Shown here piece by piece: positions 1 through 6,838 of a stretch of 9,605 nt of DNA. The stretch's first letter is position 1. Each line of letters begins with the position of its first letter. Where the stretch lies: the NCBI GenBank assembly GCA_937921525.1, contig CAKZUM010000185.1, positions 1 through 9,605 on the forward strand, in the 5' to 3' direction. Origin of the DNA: an uncultured Saprospiraceae bacterium. Lineage in GTDB: Bacteria > Bacteroidota > Bacteroidia > Chitinophagales > Saprospiraceae. Made by a program: the position numbers and the translations under genes. The notes beneath the pieces are model-generated. The model was given only the letters and a program-made list of their open reading frames with translations. It was not told the origin of the DNA and made no database searches.

Positions 1-344
1 TGTACTAATTTCTGCACGTTATGTAATAAGGCCATATTCACCATATTAGCCGTTCCTTCTATATTGACTTGTCTCATTGCTGCTGCTGCTTTTGGATCAA
101 AAGATACTAGTGCCGCACAATGATAGATCTGCTCGACTCCCACCATTATTTCCTCTAAAAAAACAATATCCAATATATCTCCCTCTACCCATGTAATCTT
201 ATCTTTCACCGTCTCGACTAATGCCATAGAACTCGTGCTTCTTTTTATGGCCGTGATATGTTTACACCCTTTTTGTACTAAATAACGCAATAAGTAGGAG
301 CCTACAAAACCTGTCCCGCCTGTTACTAGTATTTTTTGCTGCAT
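1..344 (-). CDS. NAD-dependent epimerase/dehydratase (extended SDR), 5' part only
   Basis: The reverse strand reads from ATG at 344-342 without a stop to the window edge, giving 114 full codons of the N-terminus. The protein opens MQQKILVTGGTGFVGSYLLR, a beta strand followed by the GxxGxxG dinucleotide-binding loop (Gly9 to Gly15) of extended short-chain dehydrogenases. Further on are an acidic residue after the third strand (GDILD, about residues 55-59) and YHCAALVSFDP (about 74-84), the position of the family's H-x-A-A motif. The C-terminal substrate domain and the YxxxK motif lie outside the window, so the substrate cannot be named. Sugar-nucleotide epimerases, dihydroflavonol-4-reductase-like and 3-beta-HSD-like proteins all fit. 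The enzyme should be cytosolic. It is divergent from rfbB, about 500 bp away. A nested palindrome starts 32 nt upstream of the start codon. No clear Shine-Dalgarno sequence is visible. Confidence 0.9.
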   Translation of the reverse strand, partial: MQQKILVTGGTGFVGSYLLRYLVQKGCKHITAIKRSTSSMALVETVKDKITWVEGDILDIVFLEEIMVGVEQIYHCAALVSFDPKAAAAMRQVNIEGTANMVNMALLHNVQKLV

Positions 345-376
345 ATTAAAAATAAAGAAGATGTGCAACTATTTAG

Positions 377-507
377 CATCGGCTATCGTCAATGTCAGTT
401 TTTGAACGCAAAGACACGGAGATGCAGCGTTTTGAATTTTTTTCTACGAAAAAATCTCTGCACCTCTGCGTCTCTGCGTTCATTTTTTATATTGGCGATA
501 GCCAATG
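377..507. repeat. Nested palindrome with AACGCAGAGACG-type arms
   Basis: Outer arms 377-394 (CATCGGCTATCGTCAATG) and 490-507 pair at 16 of 18 positions. Inner arms 403-427 and 458-482 pair at 21 of 25. The inner right arm read on the minus strand is TGAACGCAGAGACGCAGAGG. Most inner mismatches become G-U pairs in a minus-strand transcript, so the minus-strand RNA should fold better than the plus. The centre is AT-rich. The element lies in the 5' leader of the minus-strand SDR gene. It resembles REP-like or MITE-like intergenic palindromes. An overlapping plus-strand ORF (336-608) is judged spurious. Confidence 0.75.
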
Positions 508-653
508 TTGAACAATTATTATTTAAAAGAAGTTTTCAACTACAACCCATGTCAATTGTTTTAGTTGCAAACTTAAGAACCTTGAACCTTACTGACGAAG
601 ATAAATAACTTATTCTTTCTCCGTTACGTATCTTTGTGCCTTTCTTCGGCAAC

Positions 654-818
654 TTAGTAACGATAAAACAATAACTCCGTCATCTGGACGGTCTCTTTTG
701 CCTCCATTTTTCCTTAAAAAATACTTCCGTAGCTCTGCTATGCAAGGATTTTTTAAGAAAAACTGGAAACAAAATAAACTCGTCCAAATTGACCGATTTA
801 TTATTTCATCGTTACTAA
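654..818. repeat. 165-bp hairpin element, copy 1
   Basis: This is a long imperfect palindrome. The left end starts TTAGTAACGATAAAA and the right end is ATTATTTCATCGTTACTAA, its near complement. Further matching blocks are CTGGACG (685-691) with CGTCCA (781-786), and 702-725 with 743-767 (Phe/Lys-coloured TTTTTCCTTAAAAAATAC against its complement). The dyad axis falls on TAGCTCTGCTAT (730-741). It ends 25 nt before the rfbB start codon. Length, end style and apex match the element at 6839-7004, so it is read as a MITE-like or REP-like element. No transposase is present. Confidence 0.75.
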
Positions 819-843
819 TTCAACATTAATATTAAATTTAGTT

Positions 844-1884
844 ATGAAAATACTCATCACAGGTGGAGCAGGATTTATTGGCTCTCATGTAGTTCGATTA
901 TTTGTTAATAAGTATCCAGATTATCAGATTTTTAATTTAGACAATCTGACCTATGCAGGAAATTTAGGAAATCTAAGAGATGTAGAGAATGCACCTAATT
1001 ATACCTTTTTAAAGGCTGATATAACAGATAGTGCGAGTATGCAAGATTTGTTTAGAGATTATCAGTTTGATGGAGTTATACACTTAGCGGCAGAATCTCA
1101 TGTAGACCGATCTATCTCTGATCCGATGAGTTTTATTATGACGAATATCGTTGGAACGGTCAATTTGTTGAATGCTGCTAGAGCGAATTGGAAGGATATG
1201 GAAGGGAAGCGTTTTTATCATGTTTCTACGGACGAAGTATATGGTACTTTGGGGGAAACAGGATTATTTACAGAAGAAACGCCATACGATCCAAGGTCTC
1301 CTTACTCAGCTTCTAAAGCTAGTTCAGATCATTTGGTAAGAGCATACAACCATACGTATCATATGCCAGTTGTTTTATCCAATTGCTCAAATAATTATGG
1401 CTCGTATCAGTTTCCAGAAAAACTAATTCCATTGGTTATCAATAATATCAAGCATGGGAAACCATTACCTATATATGGTGATGGAAAGTACACTCGTGAT
1501 TGGTTGTGGGTAGGCGATCATGCAGCGGCAATTGATTTGGTCTATCACAAAGGTAGAGATGGGGAAACTTATAATATCGGTGGTAACAATGAGCGCAAGA
1601 ACTTAGATTTAGTTCATACGCTATGTGATACCGTAGATGAGCTTTTAGGCCGTACCGTAGGTGAGGCAAGAAAGACCATTACTTTCGTCAAAGATCGACC
1701 AGGGCATGATCGACGATATGCGATTGATGCGACTAAGATCAAAGATGAATTAGGTTGGGAACCAACGGTTAATCCTGAGGAAGGGCTAAAGATGACGGCT
1801 GAGTGGTATTTAAAAAATGAAGAATGGTTAGATAATGTAACTTCTGGTGCTTATCAGAAATTTTATGATAAGCAGTATGGATAA
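844..1884 (+). CDS. rfbB: dTDP-glucose 4,6-dehydratase
   Basis: This enzyme (also called RmlB) converts dTDP-D-glucose to dTDP-4-keto-6-deoxy-D-glucose using bound NAD+, the second step towards dTDP-L-rhamnose and other 6-deoxysugars of surface glycans. The protein is 346 residues, the normal family length. It shows GGAGFIGSH (7-15) for NAD binding, LAAESHVDRS (81-90), the catalytic STDEVYG (128-134, with Thr129, Asp130 and Glu131), YSASK (154-158) giving the Tyr/Lys pair, and NNYGSYQFPEKLIPL (183-197), where the more usual sequence has Pro at the Ser position. RPGHDRRYAID (285-295) is the C-terminal substrate-binding signature. The usual partners rfbA, rfbC and rfbD are not in the window, so it appears to stand alone. 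ATG at 844 follows an A/T-rich leader without a Shine-Dalgarno sequence, and a 165-bp hairpin element ends 25 nt upstream. A strong terminator follows. Confidence 0.97.
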   Translation: MKILITGGAGFIGSHVVRLFVNKYPDYQIFNLDNLTYAGNLGNLRDVENAPNYTFLKADITDSASMQDLFRDYQFDGVIHLAAESHVDRSISDPMSFIMTNIVGTVNLLNAARANWKDMEGKRFYHVSTDEVYGTLGETGLFTEETPYDPRSPYSASKASSDHLVRAYNHTYHMPVVLSNCSNNYGSYQFPEKLIPLVINNIKHGKPLPIYGDGKYTRDWLWVGDHAAAIDLVYHKGRDGETYNIGGNNERKNLDLVHTLCDTVDELLGRTVGEARKTITFVKDRPGHDRRYAIDATKIKDELGWEPTVNPEEGLKMTAEWYLKNEEWLDNVTSGAYQKFYDKQYG

Positions 1885-1910
1885 AATACTGCGATAGCAG
1901 ATTTTACGAG

Positions 1911-1957
1911 AAAAAAATCCCGAATTTTAGTTGATACTAAGGTTCGGGATTTTTTTT
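1911..1957 (+). terminator. Intrinsic terminator after rfbB
   Basis: Arms AAAAAATCCCGAA (1912-1924) and TTCGGGATTTTTTT (1943-1956) pair perfectly. The intervening loop carries a second small stem, TTAGT-tgat-ACTAA (1927-1940). The 3' arm runs into a T-tract, as expected for Rho-independent termination. It lies 26 nt after the rfbB stop. The A-tract on the 5' side means it could also work on the minus strand, but no minus-strand gene ends here. Confidence 0.9.
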
Positions 1958-2020
1958 GTTTGAGAACAATTTCAATAGATATATAATTTTTCTGTAATTT
2001 CGTGTTTGTGAATTTAGCAC

Positions 2021-2060
2021 GCCTTACGGTCGGATGACTAACGTCGTCCGATCGTAAGGC
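2021..2060 (+). promoter_or_regulatory. GC-rich hairpin in the leader of the amidohydrolase gene
   Basis: Arms GCCTTACGGTCGGATGAC (2021-2038) and GTCGTCCGATCGTAAGGC (2043-2060) are separated by the tetraloop TAAC. The two non-Watson-Crick positions become G-U and U-G in a plus-strand RNA, so all 18 pairs can form in that transcript. It ends 18 nt before the ATG at 2079 and has no T-tract, so it is not a standard terminator. It is either a REP-like repeat or a 5' leader structure. The function is unknown. Confidence 0.7.
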
Positions 2061-2078
2061 TTAATTAATCCAATATAC

Positions 2079-3200
2079 ATGAAAAAAAATCACCTACTAC
2101 TCTATATTCTTTTCTTCGGTAGTACGCTATTGACCTATGGGCAACGACAACGCCCAGCCATTGATAGCACCTTGAAGATGGATTTTGAAATTTATGATCC
2201 ACCTTCTACCTTAGTGGTTCCTGAAAATCCTGTTTCTAGTGCCAAATTTCCTTTTATAGACGTGCATAGCCACCACTGGCGAATGAATGACACTAATTAC
2301 TTGCATAAGATAATGGGGCAAATGGATACCATGAATATGCAAATAGTGGTCAATCTAAGTGGCCGAGGAGGGAAGCGATTGAAGGCCATGATGGATATTG
2401 TAAATGCCTCTCCCTATGCGAATCGATTTGTTGTATTTACCAACATAGAGTTAAGAAGTATTGACGATCCAGATTGGACAGAGAGTACGGTGAAACAAAT
2501 AGAGTATGATTATAATAATGGAGCAAGAGGCTTGAAAATATATAAAAGCCAAGGGATGTCTAATTTAGATTCTATGGAAAATAGAATCCGAATTGATGAT
2601 CCTCGTATTGATCCGATCTGGGCAAAGTGTGGAGAGTTAGGTATTCCTGTATTAATTCACTCTGCCGACCCTGCTTCTTTTTGGAAGCCATTGGATGAAA
2701 ATAATGAACGTTGGTTGGAATTAAAATTGCGACCAGGAAGAAAACGAGATCCTGCGAATTTTACCTTTGAACAAATCATAGCAGAGCAACATAATATTTT
2801 TAAAAAGCATCCAAACACGACTTTCATTGCCGCACACATGGGCTGGTATCCAAATGATTTGAAAAGACTATCAGGCTACCTAGAAGAAATGCCTAATGTA
2901 TATGTGGAAATAGGGGCCGTTATAGCAGAACTAGGTCGGCAACCTAAAATGGCAAATTGGTTTTTTGAAAAATATCAAGATCGAATATTGTTCGGAAAAG
3001 ATTCTTTTAAACCAGAAGAATATCCAACTTATTTTAGAGTGCTAGAATCAGGTGATGAGTATTTTCCATACTACAAAAAGTACCATGCTTTTTGGAAAAT
3101 GTATGGCCTTGAATTACCAGATAATATTTTAAGGAAGCTGTATTATAAGAATGCTTTGAAAGTGATTCCGGGATTAGATGCTTCACTATTTCCTGAATAA
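2079..3200 (+). CDS. Exported amidohydrolase-family (amidohydro_2 / ACMSD-like) protein
   Basis: This is a metal-dependent hydrolase or decarboxylase of the amidohydrolase superfamily, 373 residues long. Residues 1-22 (MKKNHLLLYILFFG then STLLTYGQ) form a signal peptide with likely SPase I cleavage after YGQ. There is no lipobox Cys, so the mature protein is probably periplasmic. The TIM-barrel metal pattern is visible: FIDVHSHHW (His63 and His65) after strand 1, GLKIYKSQG (151-159), VLIHSADP (His194), FIAAHMGWYP (His253) and ILFGKDSF (Asp308). This matches the HxH...H...H...D ligand set of the family. The substrate cannot be deduced. Export is less common than cytosolic location for this family, but related secreted forms occur in Bacteroidota. 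Neighbours give no pathway clue. A GC-rich hairpin lies in its leader and an ACCACATAGG palindrome lies 21 nt after its stop. Confidence 0.88.
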   Translation: MKKNHLLLYILFFGSTLLTYGQRQRPAIDSTLKMDFEIYDPPSTLVVPENPVSSAKFPFIDVHSHHWRMNDTNYLHKIMGQMDTMNMQIVVNLSGRGGKRLKAMMDIVNASPYANRFVVFTNIELRSIDDPDWTESTVKQIEYDYNNGARGLKIYKSQGMSNLDSMENRIRIDDPRIDPIWAKCGELGIPVLIHSADPASFWKPLDENNERWLELKLRPGRKRDPANFTFEQIIAEQHNIFKKHPNTTFIAAHMGWYPNDLKRLSGYLEEMPNVYVEIGAVIAELGRQPKMANWFFEKYQDRILFGKDSFKPEEYPTYFRVLESGDEYFPYYKKYHAFWKMYGLELPDNILRKLYYKNALKVIPGLDASLFPE

Positions 3201-3221
3201 CCACACAAGATTTTTATTTTT

Positions 3222-3283
3222 ACCACATAGGTACATAGGTCACATAGTTACACCCTGCTAGGTGACCTATGTACCTATGTGGT
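3222..3283. repeat. ACCACATAGG palindromic repeat, copy 1
   Basis: Arms 3222-3247 and 3258-3283 are 26 nt each and match at all but one position. They begin ACCACATAGGTACATAGG and end CCTATGTACCTATGTGGT, with a 10-nt loop. A second, longer and perfect copy is at 9441-9513. It sits between two plus-strand genes, 21 nt after the amidohydrolase stop and 54 nt before the nitroreductase start. It could act as a terminator or mRNA-end stabiliser, but two copies at unrelated loci suggest a dispersed REP-like family. The arm also contains an internal short direct repeat, ACATAGGT twice. Confidence 0.9.
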
Positions 3284-3337
3284 TTAAAATTCTAACTTAC
3301 CTATCTGGTAAAATAAGTAGTACTAAAAAAAGTCTAA

Positions 3338-3913
3338 ATGACACCATCAGATATATCAGATTTAATAAGAAAAAGGCGATCTATTTTTCCGAAGACATAT
3401 ATAGATAAACCTATAGAAAGAGAGATCATCGAAGAAATTCTTGAAAACGCTAATTGGGCACCTACCCATAGAATGACAGAACCTTGGCGATTTAAAGTAC
3501 TGACAAGAGGGGCTTTAGAACGGCTAAGAGATTGGCAAGTAGACTGGTATTTGACCAATGTGCCAGAGGAGAAATTCTCGGATAAAAAATTCAAAAAACT
3601 ACAAACTAAGCCATTACAAGCAGCAGCTATTATTGCGATTTGTATGCAGCGGGATGCTACGGAATCTGTACCAGAGTGGGAAGAAATTGCGGCGGTTTCT
3701 TGTGCGGTACAAAACATGTGGCTGACGACTACGAGCTATGGAATTGGCGCGTATTGGAGTTCGCCTGCATACATAAAGGATATAGGTGATTTTTTGAATT
3801 TGTCAGAAGGGGAGCGTTGTTTAGGGTTCTTTTATATGGGGTATCATGAGCTGCCTGATTTGCCTGGGAAAAGGAAAGCGATAGCGGACAAAGTGGAGTG
3901 GTTGGTGGAGTAG
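3338..3913 (+). CDS. Small nitroreductase-family (YdjA-like) FMN oxidoreductase
   Basis: This is a predicted cytosolic FMN-dependent NAD(P)H oxidoreductase of the nitroreductase superfamily. The physiological substrate is unknown. At 191 residues it has the size of the compact YdjA/TdsD-like branch. It shows the N-terminal RKRRSIF motif (11-17), whose Arg/Ser contact the FMN phosphate, and ENANWAPTHRMTEPWRF (36-52), the conserved N-W-A-P-(T/S)-H-x-x-x-P-W stretch of this branch. GIGAYWSSP (135-143) is the FMN-binding segment and GFFYMGY (163-169) is the late strand. The start ATG at 3338 gives the canonical N-terminus and follows an A-rich leader. The gene is convergent with the efflux pair, with a hairpin between them. 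It looks like a single-gene unit, or at most is read through from the amidohydrolase. Confidence 0.92.
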   Translation: MTPSDISDLIRKRRSIFPKTYIDKPIEREIIEEILENANWAPTHRMTEPWRFKVLTRGALERLRDWQVDWYLTNVPEEKFSDKKFKKLQTKPLQAAAIIAICMQRDATESVPEWEEIAAVSCAVQNMWLTTTSYGIGAYWSSPAYIKDIGDFLNLSEGERCLGFFYMGYHELPDLPGKRKAIADKVEWLVE

Positions 3914-3920
3914 TGGAGGT

Positions 3921-3956
3921 ACGTTTACTAAACTTTCAAAGTTTAGTAAACGTTTT
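3921..3956. terminator. Bidirectional terminator between convergent genes
   Basis: ACGTTTACTAAACTTT (3921-3936) and AAAGTTTAGTAAACGT (3938-3953) form a perfect 16-bp inverted repeat around a single C, so the true loop must open the innermost A-T pairs. The plus strand continues into TTTT. It lies 7 nt after the nitroreductase stop and 28 nt beyond the end of the minus-strand fusion-protein gene, where termination from both sides is expected. Confidence 0.85.
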
Positions 3957-3984
3957 CCCTGACTAATAGATTTCCAATATCTAT

Positions 3985-5187
3985 TTAACGATTTGTAAGT
4001 TTTGTATTAGCATTCGGCGTCTGAGTTTGAGCCTTAGAAGCGATTTGAATAAACTCTCCATCAGATAAATTTCTGGACCCTTTTGTGATTAAGGTTTCTG
4101 TACCAGTCAGACCATTCGTAATAACTACCTCCCCTTCATAGTTTTCACCAATTTCAATATATATTTTTTTAGCTATTGGCCCTTCTTGTCCATCTTCTAC
4201 TATATAGACATATTGTTTGCCACTCACTTCCTGTTGAACTAAATCAATAGGAATGACGACACTATTGGTAGCAGAAAAATCATTGATAAGCATAAGGGAT
4301 AGTAAATTTGGTTTTAAGACCCCACCTTTATTAGAGAGTTCTACCTCGACTTCAAATGTACGGTTCGAAGGATTAATAGTCCGTCCTAATTGGCTGACAC
4401 GAGCAGTAGTTGTTTGATCTAATGCAGGAAATTTGACCGTTACTTTTTCTCCTTTTTTGACCTTGCCTAAATAACTTTCAGGGACATTAGCAACCACCTT
4501 TACCTTATTCGTATTAATAATCTGAACAATCGGCATACCGGGGGCAGCTAGATCACCTAACTTCAAAAACTCCTTATCTACTACACCAGAAATGGGTGCG
4601 TAGACGTTGGCTTTCCTTTTTTGAAAACGCATCGTTTCCATTGTTTTTTCGATTCGCTCCTTATTATTTTTAGCTTGTAAATATTGAACTTCAGAGCCAA
4701 TATTTTGCTTCCACAATCTAGATTGTCGCTCGTATAATTCAGTAGCTAATTCTAAACTTTTACTCAATTCAGCCTCCTGCTTGTCAATTTGTTCTAAATC
4801 TACTTTTGCTAGAAGCTGTCCTTTTTTTACGTACTGCCCTTCTTTAATCTTATACACAATAATTCGACCACCGACTTCACTTGTCACACTGACAATATCA
4901 TCCGATTCTACCACGCCTTGTACTTCGACAAAACGTTTGAAATCCTTCAATTCTATATTAGTAGTAGTAACTAATTTTTTAGCTTTTTCAGATGGTGGAG
5001 CTAATTCATTTATTTCTGTTTCTAACTTATCTATCGTTCTTGTTAGTTCTCTAAATTCCGCTTTCTTTTCTTTTAGGTAAGCACGCTTACCCGCTAAATC
5101 AGTAGGAATAACATCCACTTCTGTGGCCGTATCTGATTGACAGGCTCCTAATAATAAAAGGATAAGGATAGGAATTATATATCTCAT
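3985..5187 (-). CDS. RND/HlyD-type periplasmic membrane-fusion lipoprotein
   Basis: This is the periplasmic adaptor of a tripartite efflux system, linking an inner-membrane pump to a TolC channel. It is 400 residues. MRYIIPILILLLLGAC is a lipoprotein signal with lipobox LGAC, so Cys16 would be lipidated and the protein anchored in the inner membrane. Residues 33-63 are a charged coiled-coil segment before the core. The first lipoyl half is at 98-130 (VTSEVGGRIIVYKIKEGQYV), then an alpha-hairpin coiled coil at 132-190, and the second lipoyl half at 194-223 (YAPISGVVDKEFLKLGDLA). Beta-barrel and membrane-proximal domains fill 228-385. It lies downstream of the TolC-like gene on the same strand with a 269-nt gap full of palindromes. 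No RND, MFS or ABC pump gene follows: the next gene is convergent. The start ATG is fixed by the lipoprotein signal. Confidence 0.95.
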   Translation of the reverse strand: MRYIIPILILLLLGACQSDTATEVDVIPTDLAGKRAYLKEKKAEFRELTRTIDKLETEINELAPPSEKAKKLVTTTNIELKDFKRFVEVQGVVESDDIVSVTSEVGGRIIVYKIKEGQYVKKGQLLAKVDLEQIDKQEAELSKSLELATELYERQSRLWKQNIGSEVQYLQAKNNKERIEKTMETMRFQKRKANVYAPISGVVDKEFLKLGDLAAPGMPIVQIINTNKVKVVANVPESYLGKVKKGEKVTVKFPALDQTTTARVSQLGRTINPSNRTFEVEVELSNKGGVLKPNLLSLMLINDFSATNSVVIPIDLVQQEVSGKQYVYIVEDGQEGPIAKKIYIEIGENYEGEVVITNGLTGTETLITKGSRNLSDGEFIQIASKAQTQTPNANTKLTNR

Positions 5188-5220
5188 TTTCTTTTTAATT
5201 TGTAATACTGTTCATTTACT

Positions 5221-5430
5221 ATCAATGAGATGTAGTTGTCTTAAACAAAATTCATCTCCATTCTCGTGATCGTCGAGGTTTGTAACCTCGATGCAGTATG
5301 ATTATCGTATAGCATCGAGGTTACAAACCTCGACGATCTTGGGAGAGTAGAAAAGTGAGAGCAGAGACAGATTTCGTTTAAATAACAATGAGATTTCGTC
5401 CTGTTTTAAACGAAATCCATCTCTATTCTC
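5221..5430. repeat. Diverged direct repeat flanking a palindrome
   Basis: The 45-nt stretch 5221-5265 (ATCAATGAGAT ... TTAAACAAAATTCATCTCC ... ATTCTC) recurs as the 47-nt stretch 5384-5430 (AACAATGAGAT ... TTAAACGAAATCCATCTCT ... ATTCTC). The second copy is the right half of the inverted repeat at 5347-5452. The first copy is broken off exactly where the perfect palindrome at 5268 begins. This suggests an older repeat that was interrupted by, or acted as a landing site for, the palindrome. Confidence 0.6.
5268..5338. repeat. Perfect 27-bp-arm palindrome (CGAGGTTTGTAACCTCG type)
   Basis: Arms 5268-5294 and 5312-5338 are perfect complements with a 17-nt loop. Each arm contains CGAGGTT-TGT-AACCTCG, itself a 7-bp hairpin, so the sequence can fold as one long stem or as two short ones. 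It lies in the tolC-to-fusion-protein gap on the minus strand, 80 nt upstream of the fusion-protein start. It resembles REP-like palindromes seen as dispersed repeats in other bacteria (recollection, not tested). Confidence 0.9.
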
Positions 5431-5452
5431 TATTCTCTGCTCTCTCTTCTAC
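5347..5452. repeat. Imperfect inverted repeat just after the TolC stop
   Basis: Left arm 5347-5382 (GTAGAAAAGTGAGAGCAGAG ... ATTTCGTTTAAA) is complementary to right arm 5405-5452 (TTTAAACGAAAT ... CTCTGCTCTCTCTTCTAC), apart from a short AGAGAAT-like insertion and a few mismatches. It ends 5 nt past the TolC stop codon on the minus strand. It could lower expression of the downstream fusion-protein gene by attenuation, or protect the 3' end of the TolC message. It has no clear T-tract. Confidence 0.75.
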
Positions 5453-5456
5453 TAAA

Positions 5457-6815
5457 CTAATTATCACCAAGTGCTTTTATTAAATTCATTCTAGCTACTA
5501 AAATATCATACAGCGTTTGTGTATAATTTCTTTGTGTAGCGAAAAGATCTCGCTCTGATTGACTGAGTTCTAAACTAGTACCAACTCCTTCTTTATATTT
5601 TATTTGAGTAGTCTTATGAATTTTTTCTGCTAAGGCTAAATTTTTCTTTTGGTTTTCTAATCGTTCTAGTGCGCCAGTATATTGAGTTCTAGCATTGACG
5701 ACTTCCGTATCAATTAATTGAGCCAATTGATCTCTTTGATTTTTTGCAATTTCGTAAGCAATTTCCTGTCGCTCAAGTTTAGCACTTTTGCCTAAGCCAT
5801 CTAAAATAGGAACTCTTAATGATAGCCCAACTACAAAAGTAGGCGCCCAAAAGCTATTAGGATCATTAAACAGCTTATCGCCTTGGAAGGTTTGATTATA
5901 CCCTGCGATAAAAGATAAAGAAGGCCAATACAAATTTTTATTATACTCCGTGTTTAATTCAGCTAGTTGCAAACCAGCTTCTGCCACTCTATACTTTCGT
6001 CTATTCAAGTAAGCTGTTTTGGCTGTCAATTGATTGTCAGAAACAGGGGTCATTAATTGCTCAATATTATCGGTAACAATTAATTCTTTATCAGGAGGTA
6101 AGCCTATGGCTAATTTCAGATAATTCATCACAACCTCTTCTTGCCGTATTAAATTGTCTCTTTCCGTATCAAGATTAGCTAAACTTAACTCTAAGCGATC
6201 AACATCTAGCTGCTCAATAAATCCAGCTTCGTAGGTTTCTTTTGTTCCGTAATATAACTCCTGTAAGTTTTTAACATTTTTTTCTAATAGCGCTTTATTT
6301 TCTTGGATAATGAGTGCAGGTAGATAAGCATCTATCACCTGATTTCGAACTTGTTCCTTCGTTGCATCTAATTCTTCTTGCGCATAGTTTTTATAAATTT
6401 TTGCGGCCTTCAATGCCGTGAAAAAACTACCATCAAAAATCATAGTTCGAAGATTCAAACCAGCGGAAAGATTATTCTTTTGTAAAAAAGCAATTTGAGG
6501 GGAGAAGTCATCAGGAAGCGTACCTCCATTGCTTAATTTAATAAGGTCCTCGAAGGCAGCAGGTAAAACAGAAACAGGAACTTGCAAATAGCGATTGTAA
6601 TCCACTTGCCCACTGATCTGTGGCAAACCAGAAGATCGGCGCTCTAATATTTGAGCATCCGCATCTGCGATATTAAGTTGGGCTTCTTTGACCGATAAAC
6701 TATGCTCAAACGCATAATCTATAGCTTGTTGAAGGCTCAACTTCGTTTGTGTATGCCCCACTACTATATAGGTGAGCAATACTAACAATGAGAGTGATTT
6801 CTTAAGTAAAGACAT
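5457..6815 (-). CDS. TolC-family outer-membrane efflux protein
   Basis: This is the outer-membrane channel of a tripartite efflux or secretion system. It is 452 residues, a usual length. Residues 1-23 (MSLLKKSLSLLVLLTYIVVG then HTQ) form a signal peptide, with cleavage expected near HTQ. LSLQQAIDYAFEHSLSVKEA (27-46) is the typical start of the first OEP repeat. Long amphipathic helices follow at 133-235, with QVRNQVIDAYLPALIIQENK and ELYYGTKETYEAGFIEQLDV. The second repeat follows at about 275-445, with NLYWPSLSFIAGYNQTF, LSLRVPILDGLGKSAKLERQ and YKEGVGTSLELSQSERDLF, all familiar TolC/OprM-like positions. It is followed on the same strand by the fusion-protein gene. No TetR regulator precedes it and no pump gene follows. 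A 166-bp hairpin element begins 24 nt upstream of the ATG. Confidence 0.95.
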   Translation of the reverse strand: MSLLKKSLSLLVLLTYIVVGHTQTKLSLQQAIDYAFEHSLSVKEAQLNIADADAQILERRSSGLPQISGQVDYNRYLQVPVSVLPAAFEDLIKLSNGGTLPDDFSPQIAFLQKNNLSAGLNLRTMIFDGSFFTALKAAKIYKNYAQEELDATKEQVRNQVIDAYLPALIIQENKALLEKNVKNLQELYYGTKETYEAGFIEQLDVDRLELSLANLDTERDNLIRQEEVVMNYLKLAIGLPPDKELIVTDNIEQLMTPVSDNQLTAKTAYLNRRKYRVAEAGLQLAELNTEYNKNLYWPSLSFIAGYNQTFQGDKLFNDPNSFWAPTFVVGLSLRVPILDGLGKSAKLERQEIAYEIAKNQRDQLAQLIDTEVVNARTQYTGALERLENQKKNLALAEKIHKTTQIKYKEGVGTSLELSQSERDLFATQRNYTQTLYDILVARMNLIKALGDN

Positions 6816-6838
6816 TAATAATTATTTCAGTCGGTAAA

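Noticed and set aside
336..608. 90-codon plus-strand ORF
   Set aside because: It overlaps the start of the SDR gene on the other strand and runs through the nested palindrome. Its composition reflects the repeat arms and no family motif is visible.
1985..2010. Bacteroidota-type promoter (TAATTTCG at 1995-2002 as a -7 box) for the amidohydrolase gene
   Set aside because: The box is only a partial match to TAnnTTTG and no TTG lies at the expected distance upstream, so it is too weak to list.
3334..3717. 127-codon minus-strand ORF antisense to the nitroreductase
   Set aside because: It is a shadow of the plus-strand gene, which has clear nitroreductase motifs. The antisense product has none.
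5268..5338. CRISPR-like repeat
   Set aside because: There is only one pair of arms in inverted orientation, with no regular direct repeats or spacers.
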